Shown here: positions 52,899 through 61,696 of the stretch, one piece after another
Layout: each line of letters opens with the position of its first letter
How positions within the stretch are numbered: position 1 is the first letter of the stretch
Assembly: GCF_030652775.1 (NCBI RefSeq)
Contig: NZ_JAUSPS010000011.1
Location: 1-64,000 of the forward strand
Source of the DNA: Acetobacterium sp.
Lineage (GTDB): Bacteria > Bacillota > Clostridia > Eubacteriales > Eubacteriaceae
Direction of reading: 5' to 3'
DNA length: 64,000 nucleotides
The notes under the pieces: generated by a model
What the model was told of the DNA's origin: nothing
The model's database searches: none
Seen by the model: only the letters and a program-made list of their open reading frames with translations
Position numbers and translations under genes: made by a program

Positions 52899-52943
52899 AA
52901 AGGGGCTTTTGCTCATCGGTTCCGATGGCAAAAGCCCCTTTAT
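52897..52943. terminator. Very strong bidirectional terminator
   Basis: AAAGGGGCTTTTGC and GCAAAAGCCCCTTT enclose CATCGG-TT-CCGATG, giving about 20 base pairs almost without a break. It separates the converging 83-residue protein and nitroreductase genes. Confidence 0.92.
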
Positions 52944-52971
52944 AATTTATCAGCTTATTTTTTATTCAGTT

Positions 52972-53847
52972 TTACAAGTCGAAATGAGCGACTCGGCGAT
53001 ACTCAGTGCTGCCCGAATCGTCCTTAATAAAATGCCAGTTGGACGGGAAACTCAGCTCTTTGGCCAGACCCTCCAGAGTGAATAACATAATTCCGGCGTC
53101 GGTGTAGTTTTCTTCCCGATCCGGATTAACCACCACCAGTTCAGCATAACCATCTTTGAGAATCAACCGGCAGGGCTGAACATTCTGGAATGAGGGCGAA
53201 TTTCTGACGTAATAAAGCAAATCCAGAACCCCTCTTTTTTTCATTTCCGAGAATGGTGCGACATTTCCCCAGTTTTGCAGGAAAATTGTATCAACTACCG
53301 ACAGACGAGCCTCGTCGCTGGTGGTAATCATGGTGATCCCATAAGGATTTTGTTCATATTTCGTATCACAATTAATAATGGTGGTGTGTTTATCATTTTT
53401 GCCTTCTTTTTTAGCAGACTTTCCAAAGGCCAGCAGATGCTGGATGATACCGGGTTTGCCCGCCAATAGTTTTTCTTCCTGACTGGGGATAATTTCTTCT
53501 AGACTGATCCAGCAACTGCCCAAACCCAGATCATAGATTTTTTTTACCACCGACTGCAGATAAAAAGCGCCATAGACTTCGATTTCATGGTCAGCTTTAT
53601 CCAGTCGCAACCCGATATAGTGAGGTCCCTTGATCATCACCCCGCCATAACCGCCAAAACCTTCCAGATCCTGATAAACAGTATCGCCGTTTTCCATTAG
53701 GAGCAGGGAGAACCCCTTTTCCTTGCCAACGGTACTGTTGACATCATCCAGACATGTTTTTATTTGATTGAGATCCCGCTCGTCCACACCGCTATCGACA
53801 AATTCTCTGGTTGAGTGACTATTCACCGTAAATTCTCTAAATTTCAT
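52972..53847 (-). CDS. Nitroreductase family protein
   Basis: The 291-residue protein has the nitroreductase fold: an N-terminal FTVNSHSTREFVDSGVDERD (the SxRxF FMN site), YGAFYLQSVVKKIYDLGLGS with CWISLEE in the middle, and LLAFGKSAK near residue 140. The second half (about 165-291) repeats the fold with RGVLDLLYYVRNSPSFQNVQ and PCRLILK, so it is a tandem fused type (putative TM-nitroreductase group). It is expected to bind FMN and reduce an unknown substrate. A good GGAGG lies before the ATG. Confidence 0.85.
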   Translation of the reverse strand: MKFREFTVNSHSTREFVDSGVDERDLNQIKTCLDDVNSTVGKEKGFSLLLMENGDTVYQDLEGFGGYGGVMIKGPHYIGLRLDKADHEIEVYGAFYLQSVVKKIYDLGLGSCWISLEEIIPSQEEKLLAGKPGIIQHLLAFGKSAKKEGKNDKHTTIINCDTKYEQNPYGITMITTSDEARLSVVDTIFLQNWGNVAPFSEMKKRGVLDLLYYVRNSPSFQNVQPCRLILKDGYAELVVVNPDREENYTDAGIMLFTLEGLAKELSFPSNWHFIKDDSGSTEYRRVAHFDL

Positions 53848-53916
53848 AAGTTACTACCTCCTTGTGTTAGCTGTTTATTATATACCCCCTTCGGTGGGGA
53901 TTAATCGTAGTTAATC

Positions 53917-54375
53917 CTAAAACCGCTTTGAAATCCGATTTATGACAATGGAAGCGAGTAAAATGCCAAGAACAGCCCCAGTTCCGTCGATAAGCACATC
54001 ACGAAACTGACCGGAGCGTCCCGGTATAAATAATTGATGAAATTCGTCAGATATGGCATAAAGGATGCAGATCAGCAGTGCCAGATTAGCCGGTTTTCTG
54101 GCCGCACTGTGGATCAGTGCCAATAGGGTCAGCGCCCCTAAAATAAAATAGGCCGTGAAATGAGCATTTTTACGGATAAAAAAATCCAGACTCTGGAACT
54201 CCATGTTTTCGATGCCCGGTATAAAATATGCCAGAATTGACAATAATTCTTTTCTAAACCCGGTGCTGAGATGTGCCGACTCGGTGGCCGGCTGACTGGA
54301 AAGATAAAAGATAATTCCCATCCAGATCAGGGTGCATGTCCAGGTTAATATGAGCATTAATCGTTTCTTATCCAT
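53917..54375 (-). CDS. VanZ family membrane protein
   Basis: A 152-residue protein with four predicted membrane helices and the VanZ signature: FYLSSQP near residue 23, DFFIRKNAHFTAYFILGAL, and AISDEFHQLFIPGRSGQFRD followed by DVLIDGTGAVLG. Members lower glycopeptide susceptibility in some strains, but chromosomal homologues have no established role. The start at 54375 (MDKKRLMLI) follows GAGGTGAGG. It overlaps no gene; the maf stop is 41 bases upstream. Confidence 0.9.
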   Translation of the reverse strand: MDKKRLMLILTWTCTLIWMGIIFYLSSQPATESAHLSTGFRKELLSILAYFIPGIENMEFQSLDFFIRKNAHFTAYFILGALTLLALIHSAARKPANLALLICILYAISDEFHQLFIPGRSGQFRDVLIDGTGAVLGILLASIVINRISKRF

Positions 54376-54416
54376 CTTCCTCACCTCAATGGCAACCTGT
54401 TTCGAAGGCCGGCCTG

Positions 54417-55073
54417 TCACTGGTTGGCGATCTGCGTAAGCATTTTACCGAGCCGCTTGTTAAGCTTGGCAATCGGCAGCCCGACAATGTTATTGTAGTC
54501 ACCCTTAATCCACTTGACCCAAAGGCCGGCTTCTTCCTGGATACCGTAGGCTCCAGCTTTGTCCATTGCCTTGCCGGAAGCCACATAATCTGCCACCTCC
54601 CGCTGCATCTGATGATCCCACTGATAAAACTTGATGGTGGATGTGGTGACAAACCGCTCTTCCTGATCCCGATAGCGGATGCTGACCCCGGTTAACACCT
54701 GATGGGTGTTTCCGGCCAGCTGTTTAATCATGTTGAAGGCCGCCATTTCATCCCCTGGTTTGCCGAGGATCTGGTCATCAAGCACCACAATCGTGTCTGC
54801 CCCCACCACCAGAGCCCGGGGGTTGATCTTCTGCACAACTCGGGCTTTTCGTGCGGCCAGCTCTTCAACCAGTATTTTTACGGCGTCCTGAAAATCCCCG
54901 TCCCGGTTTGCCAGAATCTCCGCTTCAATCCGTTTTTCGTCGATTTCTGCGGCCTGGATGATAAAATCTTTGATGCCATGGCTTCTAACTACCAGCTTAA
55001 ACAGCTCCTGTCGGCGGGGAGACTGGCTGGCAAGAATTATTCTAGGTTGCAAGGTGTACCTCCGGTTTTTCAA
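54417..55073 (-). CDS. maf: Maf family nucleoside triphosphate pyrophosphatase
   Basis: This 218-residue protein carries the Maf pattern: ILASQSPRRQELFKLV at the N-terminus, VVGADTIVVLDDQILGKPGD centrally, YVASGKAMDKAGAYGIQEEA and DYNNIVGLPI at the end. It hydrolyses non-canonical or canonical NTPs to the monophosphate and may limit septum formation or incorporation of modified nucleotides. Followed by the VanZ gene on the same strand. A terminator at 55100-55150 lies upstream, so it has its own promoter. Confidence 0.94.
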   Translation of the reverse strand: MKNRRYTLQPRIILASQSPRRQELFKLVVRSHGIKDFIIQAAEIDEKRIEAEILANRDGDFQDAVKILVEELAARKARVVQKINPRALVVGADTIVVLDDQILGKPGDEMAAFNMIKQLAGNTHQVLTGVSIRYRDQEERFVTTSTIKFYQWDHQMQREVADYVASGKAMDKAGAYGIQEEAGLWVKWIKGDYNNIVGLPIAKLNKRLGKMLTQIANQ

Positions 55074-55099
55074 AAAAGATAGTAATATTGTATCATTTA

Positions 55100-55150
55100 T
55101 TTTAAAACAAAACCACCCGTCTATGAAGTAACTTCACCGACGGGCGGTCT
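55100..55150 (-). terminator. Terminator of the VanY-like gene
   Basis: The minus strand ACCGCCCGTC pairs with GACGGGTGGT around a 17-base loop, followed by TTTGTTTTAAAA. Confidence 0.85.
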
Positions 55151-55209
55151 GTTTTTAGACGCTTTTTCGTTGCCGGGGATCAGCACGAAAAGGTGTTCTT
55201 GTAAATTAT

Positions 55210-55974
55210 TTAGCTGGTTTTTAAATACTCTTCGAAGGTTAGCTTCTTTTCATAGATTTCTGCGGCCACATCCTTACCAACATAGCGCAGGTGCCAGGGT
55301 TCATAGGCGTATCCGGTGATGGTCGTTTTGTCCTCGGGATAACGAATAATAAAGCCATACTGATGGGCATTATTCTTAATAAATTCGCCTTCTAAAGTTT
55401 GGCCGAAGCTTTCCAGCAGATCAAAATTTACGGATTCGGCGGTGACATCCATGGCCAGTCCGGTCTGATGCTCGCTCTGGCCGGGTTTTGCACTGACCAG
55501 ATCGGCCTCCTTCTGACCATAGTTTTTGACGTTCTCAGCATAAAGCTCCTCCTGAGTTTGATAGGATCGATAGCCGGAACAACAATACAGCGACAGTTTT
55601 TTTGCGGTCGCAGCAGCAAAAATATCTTCCAGCGCCGCTGCCGCCTCTTTTCGCAATTGCGTTTCCCGAACCCCCGGCAAATCGACCCAGACCAGATCGG
55701 GGGGCAGATAATCTTCATCAAGACTGGTGGTTTTATTGACTAAGACCAGGGTATCTGTAGGATCGGCGATGGCCTGACTGGCGGTCGTATCGGTGCGATT
55801 TCCCTGGGTCGAATCAGCGGCCGCAGGATTGGCTGTATTGCTAGTGGTTTGCACGGGCGCATTGTTTGATGAAATAGCACTCCAGATCATAGCGATGGAA
55901 AAACCCAACAAAATGATAACCACTCCCAGCAGTCCCATCATTAGATAAAACCTTTTTTTATTTTGAATATGCAT
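55210..55974 (-). CDS. D-alanyl-D-alanine carboxypeptidase (M15B, VanY-like)
   Basis: A 254-residue protein with an N-terminal membrane anchor (LMMGLLGVVIILLGFSIAMI, about residues 11-30) and an extracellular M15 catalytic domain at about 100-245. Zinc ligands: His in SEHQTGLAMDVT with Asp, and His in YEPWHLRYVG. YRSYQTQEELY is the conserved substrate strand. It would trim the terminal D-Ala from peptidoglycan stem peptides. The linker between anchor and domain is Ser/Thr/Ala-rich. Confidence 0.92.
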   Translation of the reverse strand: MHIQNKKRFYLMMGLLGVVIILLGFSIAMIWSAISSNNAPVQTTSNTANPAAADSTQGNRTDTTASQAIADPTDTLVLVNKTTSLDEDYLPPDLVWVDLPGVRETQLRKEAAAALEDIFAAATAKKLSLYCCSGYRSYQTQEELYAENVKNYGQKEADLVSAKPGQSEHQTGLAMDVTAESVNFDLLESFGQTLEGEFIKNNAHQYGFIIRYPEDKTTITGYAYEPWHLRYVGKDVAAEIYEKKLTFEEYLKTS

Positions 55975-55998
55975 GCGGTTCTCCTCTTCTCATGATGA

Positions 55999-57528
55999 TC
56001 ATGGACTATAATTATAACCCCGGGTATTGATGGATATCATATTGTCTCCCAAGGGCTCGCAATTAATATTGAGGGTGCTGGGCAAAGAATAGCCGCTGAC
56101 ATTGAAAACAGAAAGGGTGCCAATAGTTCCATTCGGATTAACTCCAGAGATCTGATAGTTTCCGGTGGATGAGTACGAACTGCCATTACCATAGTTATAG
56201 GAATAGGTAACATAACCATTGCTAAAGTAGTATTGATAGAAATACGATCCAGAGCGCGATGTCCATGACCCGGAAATATTATTTTCCAGCAACGATTCAC
56301 TGCTGGCCGAAATAATGTATTTCCCCTCAATGGTTTTACTGGGATATCCATTTGCTCCCACTTCAATGGCTTTAATCGTCTTTTCTCCTGGCGCCAATTC
56401 AATGACGGCAGCGTATTCTGGTGAGGCGGTCGTTGGCTGAGAACCATCGGTGGTAAAGTAAATCTTATCAGCCGGATCGCCCTTGATAATATCCACCGCC
56501 TGGGTTCCCTGGTAAGAACCGGGATTTAAATTGAAGGAAGGCGCTTTAACCATAAACTCACCTTTTCGCTTAATATAGCCCTCGTCTCCAGTATCCTTGG
56601 CGGCCCGATCCATCAAGGCAAAGAGCGCTTCTTCTCCAATCTTGGCATTTACCTCCGAATCAATATAGGCGTTGTATACCTGCTTCATTTTTTCCAGATT
56701 AGTGATCCGTTTTAAGGTATCTTCAAAATAGGTTCGGGCATTACCAAAGTCTCCCAGACCGGCATAAGCCTTAGCCCGACCAAAAATCGCATCAGCATTA
56801 TCCGAATCAAGGGTGCCCACTGCTTCAAAAGCTTTCATCGCTTCATCGAATTTGGCTTCGGTCAGCAGGGTCTCCCCATTTTTCAAGTCGGTACTGATTT
56901 CGGTGCTACGCTGGTAGTTTAAATAACCAGCCACCCCGCCGCCAATCAGTAGAAATCCCAGAATAATGGAGCTGGCAATAATCACCGGTTTTTTATGTTT
57001 GAATGGTTTATGTTGTTTGAAAATCAGGGACTCGGTATTTTCGATGACATATGGTTCGGTCATCACTTCCACCAGTGCTTCAGTTTTTTCGTCCATTAAG
57101 GCTTCGGTTTCTTCCAGCATCAGGGCTTCGGTCTCTTCGTTGATCAATGCCTCGGTTTCTTCCATCATTAAAGCTTCGGTTTTTTCTTCGTCGTCAATGA
57201 CCTCTGCTGCTGCCGTTATCTCCTCTGCCGCAACCAGCGCCGCCGTCTGTTCATCCAGTTCTTCATTGACGGGAGCAGCCACAGCTTCGGTTTCATTAGC
57301 TACTTGTGCCTCCGTTTGCTCTGCTGCTGTCGCAATCTTCAGATCCTCATTGAGATCATTGTCTGCGGCCTCGACCAGAGCTTCGGTTTTTTCGTCCTCC
57401 AGTTGCTCGTTCACAGTTTCTGCCGCTATTTTGTTTTCATCGGGCACCACAGCGTCGTTATTTCCCGCAATTGGTACCTCAGTTTTTCCATTGATTTCTC
57501 TTTTTTTTCTTCGTGATTTTGAATTCAT
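55999..57528 (-). CDS. Single-pass membrane protein with a Thr-Glu octad ladder, TPR and CHB_HEX-type domain
   Basis: A 509-residue protein in three parts. Residues 1-180 are acidic and probably cytoplasmic (basic KQHKPFKHKK before the membrane helix, inside-positive). This tail carries Thr-Glu at residues 117, 125, 133, 141, 149, 157 and 165, exactly eight apart, with further Thr-Glu at 16, 48, 72 and 80. A membrane helix lies at about 181-203 (PVIIASSIILGFLLIGGGVA). Outside are TPR-like repeats (about 207-320: LLTEAKFDEAMKAFEAV), a chitobiase-C-terminal-like domain (about 330-405: IYFTTDGSQPTTASPEY) and a strand-rich end. The start at 57528 follows GAAAGGGG. It follows an FHA protein and a kinase gene, so the Thr ladder is a likely phosphorylation and FHA-docking array. 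Confidence 0.78.
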   Translation of the reverse strand: MNSKSRRKKREINGKTEVPIAGNNDAVVPDENKIAAETVNEQLEDEKTEALVEAADNDLNEDLKIATAAEQTEAQVANETEAVAAPVNEELDEQTAALVAAEEITAAAEVIDDEEKTEALMMEETEALINEETEALMLEETEALMDEKTEALVEVMTEPYVIENTESLIFKQHKPFKHKKPVIIASSIILGFLLIGGGVAGYLNYQRSTEISTDLKNGETLLTEAKFDEAMKAFEAVGTLDSDNADAIFGRAKAYAGLGDFGNARTYFEDTLKRITNLEKMKQVYNAYIDSEVNAKIGEEALFALMDRAAKDTGDEGYIKRKGEFMVKAPSFNLNPGSYQGTQAVDIIKGDPADKIYFTTDGSQPTTASPEYAAVIELAPGEKTIKAIEVGANGYPSKTIEGKYIISASSESLLENNISGSWTSRSGSYFYQYYFSNGYVTYSYNYGNGSSYSSTGNYQISGVNPNGTIGTLSVFNVSGYSLPSTLNINCEPLGDNMISINTRGYNYSP

Positions 57529-57624
57529 AAGTACCCCTTTCAAAAGCTTTTCTTTTATTTAGATGCGCAAATAAATGCATTCAACATCAGCATTCGCCCA
57601 TGTTGATTTGAACCTTTTCGACCT

Positions 57625-58710
57625 TTATGGAATTTCTACATAAAATTGATTGACGCCAAAACTGACGCTATCGCCATTTTTTATGACATAATTATCATTC
57701 GGTTTCAACTGTTTTTTATTTAATAAGATGCCATTGGTGGAACCAAGGTCAGAAATATGGTAGGAACCATTATGACAGCTAACCAGACAATGGGAGCGAC
57801 TGATACCGGTTGCCCGCAAAACAAAATCAACATTATCCGGGCCTCTGCCGATGGTAAAGGGGATTTTCGACACCGGTATTTCACGCCAGTCACCTTCGAC
57901 CTTAACCGGATGAAACACCGGTAATTTTCCGTTGCCATTCTGAACCCCGCCAGGCGCTGATGATTCCTGACTTTTTTGAGTCTTATCTTTAACCCGCAGC
58001 ACTTTTGCTTCGGCAACTGATTCCGGGGTTGATCCTGACGTTTGCGGTTTTTTCACACCCTCAGTCATGATTTCCTGAACCATGTTATTAAAAATCGCTT
58101 CTTCGGCAGGTAATCGCTGAGCCAGCTCGATGATTTTTTTCAACCGGCCGAGAGCCTTCTGATCAAGATTATTCTCACTTAAAAACTGCCGCAGGGTCGA
58201 CTTGAAATGATTCATCTCCCGGAGTCCATCATCTTTTTTCAGAACCCGGCCAGAACCGCTTCCCGCCGACTCGCTGTGATTTTTAAAACTGCGATTTCCC
58301 TGAATTCGCTTCATCTGCTTTTCCGTTTTAATTTCTACTTTTTCCTGACTGTCCGGAAACGCTTCATTCCCGGGTTTCTCCTGGAGCTGAGTATTGACAG
58401 ACAAAACATCCAAAATCACATCGGACAATTCCAGACAATCACCGGCGACGATCTGATACTTTCTTGATGGCTCAATTTTCACGCCATTGAGAACAGTGCC
58501 GGAACTGGAATTTAGATCCTCCAGATACCAACTGCCATCGGTTTGACTTAACTGCCCATGATTTCGGCTGACGGTTTTATTGTTGATATAAAAATCGCTG
58601 GAATTAGGATCCCGCCCCAGAATATAGGGGCTGACGTTCAATTCATAAATCTTGTCATCATACATCAGCACCAAATCACTTTTTATCTTGTCTCTTTTTT
58701 TTTCATTCAT
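57625..58710 (-). CDS. Twin FHA-domain protein
   Basis: The 361-residue cytoplasmic protein has one FHA domain near each end. The first (about residues 18-100) reads YILGRDPNSSDFYINNKTVS, then RNHGQL, with DLNSSSGTVLNG. The second (about 275-358) reads FTIGRGPDNVDFVLRATGIS, then RSHCLV, with DLGSTNGILLNKK. Both keep the Arg, Ser and His phospho-Thr pocket residues (GR, S, RxH). Between them lies a helical, low-complexity linker. The start at 58710 follows GGAGG. It should bridge two phospho-threonine proteins, most likely the kinase and the ladder protein encoded beside it. Confidence 0.93.
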   Translation of the reverse strand: MNEKKRDKIKSDLVLMYDDKIYELNVSPYILGRDPNSSDFYINNKTVSRNHGQLSQTDGSWYLEDLNSSSGTVLNGVKIEPSRKYQIVAGDCLELSDVILDVLSVNTQLQEKPGNEAFPDSQEKVEIKTEKQMKRIQGNRSFKNHSESAGSGSGRVLKKDDGLREMNHFKSTLRQFLSENNLDQKALGRLKKIIELAQRLPAEEAIFNNMVQEIMTEGVKKPQTSGSTPESVAEAKVLRVKDKTQKSQESSAPGGVQNGNGKLPVFHPVKVEGDWREIPVSKIPFTIGRGPDNVDFVLRATGISRSHCLVSCHNGSYHISDLGSTNGILLNKKQLKPNDNYVIKNGDSVSFGVNQFYVEIP

Positions 58711-58738
58711 AGCTTCCTCCATAACCTTCTCTTCTCTA

Positions 58739-59659
58739 TTAATAAACTGATATTAACCCGACTAAAAAAAGGGTTGTCAGTATTAAAAACACCTTGATGA
58801 ATTGATCCTGACGCACTGCTAATTCCGCATCCTTAAGCTGATTTTCATGGGACAGATCCCAGAGAATCTCATCAAAATTGCTGTATCGCTGATGGGGTTT
58901 GACGGCAATGGCTTTCGTCAGCACCTGCGTGATTTCCTCCGGGACTGTTTCGCTCAGTTTTTTCTCCATCGTTGCAAAACTTTCCAGCGGAGTGGTTTTC
59001 ATGTTTTCCGGTTTTTTGCCCGTCGCAACATAATACATGGTGGCACCAAATCCATAAATATCGGTTTGTGCTGTCCCCACCTTTTTTGTAAAACGCTCCG
59101 GTGCGGTGAAGGACAAGGTTCCAAAAACCTTTTTATCGGCCTGGTCAACTTGTTCTTTTTTGCGAGCTAGACCAAAATCGATAATTTTTATTTCACAGTC
59201 GTGGGTCAGCATCATATTATCCGGCTTGACATCCCGATGAATTAACCCCTGCTTATGTAAATAGTCAAGGGTTGCCGCCATGCTCTCCATCCAGATTCGC
59301 AGATATTCTTCTCTGATTTTACCGCACTTTCGGATCACCAGACTGAGAGGCTCCCCCCGGATATATTCCTGAACCATATAAACATAGTCTTCATCCTCTG
59401 TGACTGCTATGATTTTGGGAATCCCGGGGTAATCCAGACCCTTCATCACATCGGCCTCGCGCATGAAATCTAATTTATTGTCGTTATAGGCTTCCTTATC
59501 CAGTACTTTCAAGGCAAAATCAGCCGTTTCCACGCCATTGCTTTGGACATGAAAAACACAGCCCATTCCCCCATTGCCCAACATTTTTATAATCTGGTAT
59601 TGCTGGTCAAATACACTTCTGATTTTTTCTTCAATTTTTGCAACCTTTTCTTTTTTCAT
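58739..59659 (-). CDS. Hanks-type Ser/Thr protein kinase with C-terminal membrane anchor
   Basis: The 306-residue kinase has the glycine loop MLGNGGMGCVFHV, the ATP-site Lys in FALKVLDKE, catalytic loop LIHRDVKPDNMM, IIDFGLAR and FTAPERF (APE). The domain ends near residue 270. A single membrane helix lies at the very end (FIKVFLILTTLFLVGLISVY), and the protein stops after it, so there is no PASTA or other external sensor. The last gene start is 29 bases before the FHA start. The missing sensor suggests that input comes from partner proteins. It leads the kinase/FHA/ladder unit. Confidence 0.93.
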   Translation of the reverse strand: MKKEKVAKIEEKIRSVFDQQYQIIKMLGNGGMGCVFHVQSNGVETADFALKVLDKEAYNDNKLDFMREADVMKGLDYPGIPKIIAVTEDEDYVYMVQEYIRGEPLSLVIRKCGKIREEYLRIWMESMAATLDYLHKQGLIHRDVKPDNMMLTHDCEIKIIDFGLARKKEQVDQADKKVFGTLSFTAPERFTKKVGTAQTDIYGFGATMYYVATGKKPENMKTTPLESFATMEKKLSETVPEEITQVLTKAIAVKPHQRYSNFDEILWDLSHENQLKDAELAVRQDQFIKVFLILTTLFLVGLISVY

Positions 59660-60145
59660 CGCCCCTGCCGACCCATCCTATTATTCCTTCATATTTTCTC
59701 TAAAAGCTACTGAATTTAATCCATGCGCCCCAATATGAGACTTGCAGACGTTTTCTCTGCGCTTTTTTAACCAATTGAATAAACTGTATCTTTGTTTTTT
59801 ATGTACGAATACATTGTAACTTTTATAACCACAGATGGCAAGATGTGGCAACCTGTGTGCCAGATTATTTTGCAAAATATAGAAACTGTTTGCCGTCTGC
59901 CATTAACCAATCATCAACACTCAAAACGATTGCTTTTCAGTCGTCCTATCGTCGCAAAGACATCACTGTTGTTAAAATAATCCTCGATCACGCTGTTTAC
60001 AAATGTCTTTTACAGGTATAAACTATCAGTATAAGTGCCTGACTCAAATATTTTTTGAGGATGAGCCTTGCCTTTCGCTCTTTGGGGCGGATGGCAGATG
60101 CGTATTTTCTATAACCCCCAAATCGATCCAGAGAAAGGAAACAAA
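59660..60145. other. Intergenic region between the kinase and SGNH esterase genes
   Basis: About 490 bases between divergent genes. It contains motif copy B (59836-59864) and, near 60050-60060, CTCAAATATTTTTTGAG (a 6-bp stem). Around 60070-60105 there is a GC-richer stretch that folds weakly. No supported gene; reading frames here lack coding character. Confidence 0.55.
59836..59864. repeat. 29-bp intergenic motif, copy B
   Basis: 28 of 29 bases match copy A at 3664-3692 (TGGCAAGATGTGGCAAC and CTGTGTGCCAGA). TATAACC lies five bases upstream. Confidence 0.6.
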
Positions 60146-61486
60146 ATGAAAACAAGTATTTTCAGATCCATCACCGGCCGTCTTCTGATTCTCCTGCTAC
60201 TGCTATCAATGATTTTTTCAACCAGCGTTTTTGCTGCAGTTGATTCAAACAGTAATGAAGCAAGCAACGATCCCACCATTGATACACAAGCCACCGGCGA
60301 CATTGGCGTTCAGTATCGGGGCCATGTCCAGAATAAAGGCGATGTTCCGTTGCCAGTAGGCAACTTCGTTACCGGGCCTAATGAACTGGGCTCCCGCAGC
60401 GAGGGGCTCCGCCTGGAAGGTCTCCGGATTGAACTCACCGGCGCTGTCCCCAGCGGTGCCGGGATCAGCTATGAGGTTCATGTCCAGAATAAAGGCTGGA
60501 TGGGTACAGTGCAAAACGGTGATTTTGCCGGAACTACCGGAGCTGGTCTGCGGATTGAGGCCATCAAAATCAATCTGACCGGTCTTGACGGCTACGAGGT
60601 CTATTACCGTGGCCACGTCCAAAACAAAGGCAATATTCCGGATGTCGATAACACCTGGGGTTGGGTTAAGAACGGCGCCGAGTTAGGAACAACCGGTGAA
60701 AGCCTGCGTCTGGAATCGATCGAGATAAAAATCGTCAAAACTGAAACCTATACTGCGCTTGGTGACTCCATCGCCTATGGGATGAGTGCCACCCCCGGCT
60801 CCGGTTATGTCAATCTTTTCTATAACGACTTAAAAGGGATTAGCGGAAATGAAGACCTGACCCTGGTTAATCTGGGTGTCCCGGGTTACGCCTCCAGTCA
60901 GCTGTTAAATCAACTTCAGAACGATCCCGCAACCATTGCTGCCCTCAGCAAAGCCAAGGTGATTACCGTCAGTGTCGGCGGCAACAATATCCTCGCACCA
61001 GTCATTGCAAGTCTGGCGGTTGCCTTTCAGCTCGATCCAGCATCACCGACTTTCGCAGCTGATCTGGCCGCCGCATTAACTCAACCCGGTGCCCAAGATA
61101 TCATTACGGCCGCTCTGCCAACAATTCAGACCAATGTCACTGCCAGTGTCACCCAGTTTGGTACCGATTGGCCGCAGATTGTCGCCACCATCAAAACCCT
61201 GTCACCCCAGGCGGATATTGTCGTGACGACCCTGTACGATCCCATCAGCTCCCAGGATCCTCTATTTGCGGTATTTGATCCGGCTATCCAGACCATTAAT
61301 ACCGTCATTAAGACCCCCGGTGCCGGTTATAAGGTAGCTGATGTCTACACCGCCTTTGCCACCTACCAGGGCAGTGAACCGTTGGTTAATTTCAACTGGT
61401 ACATCGGCAATCTGGATCCTCATCCCACCACCGCCGGCCACGAGTTGATTTACCAGTGCCATCTTAATGCCGGATTTATCGACTAG
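60146..61486 (+). CDS. Secreted SGNH/GDSL esterase with three ChW repeats
   Basis: The 446-residue precursor has a signal peptide ending near residue 32 (LLILLLLLSMIFSTSVFAA). Three clostridial hydrophobic-W (ChW) repeats follow at about 50-210, each with HVQNKG (RGHVQNKGDVP, EVHVQNKGWMG, RGHVQNKGNIP) and a GLRxE segment. The SGNH hydrolase domain at about 215-440 has the GDS serine block TALGDSIAYGM, the GxN motif VGGNNIL and the Asp-His pair DPHPTTAGHEL. ChW modules attach surface proteins in Clostridia. It likely deacylates extracellular carbohydrate or lipid esters. The start at 60146 follows AGAAAGGAA. Confidence 0.9.
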   Translation: MKTSIFRSITGRLLILLLLLSMIFSTSVFAAVDSNSNEASNDPTIDTQATGDIGVQYRGHVQNKGDVPLPVGNFVTGPNELGSRSEGLRLEGLRIELTGAVPSGAGISYEVHVQNKGWMGTVQNGDFAGTTGAGLRIEAIKINLTGLDGYEVYYRGHVQNKGNIPDVDNTWGWVKNGAELGTTGESLRLESIEIKIVKTETYTALGDSIAYGMSATPGSGYVNLFYNDLKGISGNEDLTLVNLGVPGYASSQLLNQLQNDPATIAALSKAKVITVSVGGNNILAPVIASLAVAFQLDPASPTFAADLAAALTQPGAQDIITAALPTIQTNVTASVTQFGTDWPQIVATIKTLSPQADIVVTTLYDPISSQDPLFAVFDPAIQTINTVIKTPGAGYKVADVYTAFATYQGSEPLVNFNWYIGNLDPHPTTAGHELIYQCHLNAGFID

Positions 61487-61493
61487 AATGTCT

Positions 61494-61524
61494 AATTGAA
61501 GCGATTTTAACCGCTTCAATTTTC
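61494..61524 (+). terminator. Terminator of the SGNH esterase gene
   Basis: AATTGAAGCG and CGCTTCAATT form a perfect 10-bp stem with an 8-base loop, followed by TTCTG. Confidence 0.85.
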
Positions 61525-61592
61525 TGATAAATCATCGTTGTATCAACTAAATCACGATTTGAACTAAATATAAAAAATACCAATATAAATTT

Positions 61593-61636
61593 AAATGCGA
61601 TGAAAGTTAAGTGATTTAACTTCCATCGCATTTTTT
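61593..61636. terminator. Bidirectional terminator, 3' end of the aldo/keto reductase gene
   Basis: AAATGCGATG-A-AAGTTAA pairs with TTAACTT-C-CATCGCATTT, with T-runs on the plus side. Confidence 0.85.
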
Positions 61637-61696
61637 ATTAACGTAATTATTTAGTGAATCGAAAGTACTTCAATTACCTGCTTACAGATAATCGTT

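Noticed and set aside
59980-60145. A cyclic-di-GMP or other riboswitch in the leader of the SGNH esterase gene
   Set aside because: GC-rich hairpin-like stretches exist, but none of the conserved GEMM core (for example GCAAA...AGCCUCCGG-type sequence) was found.
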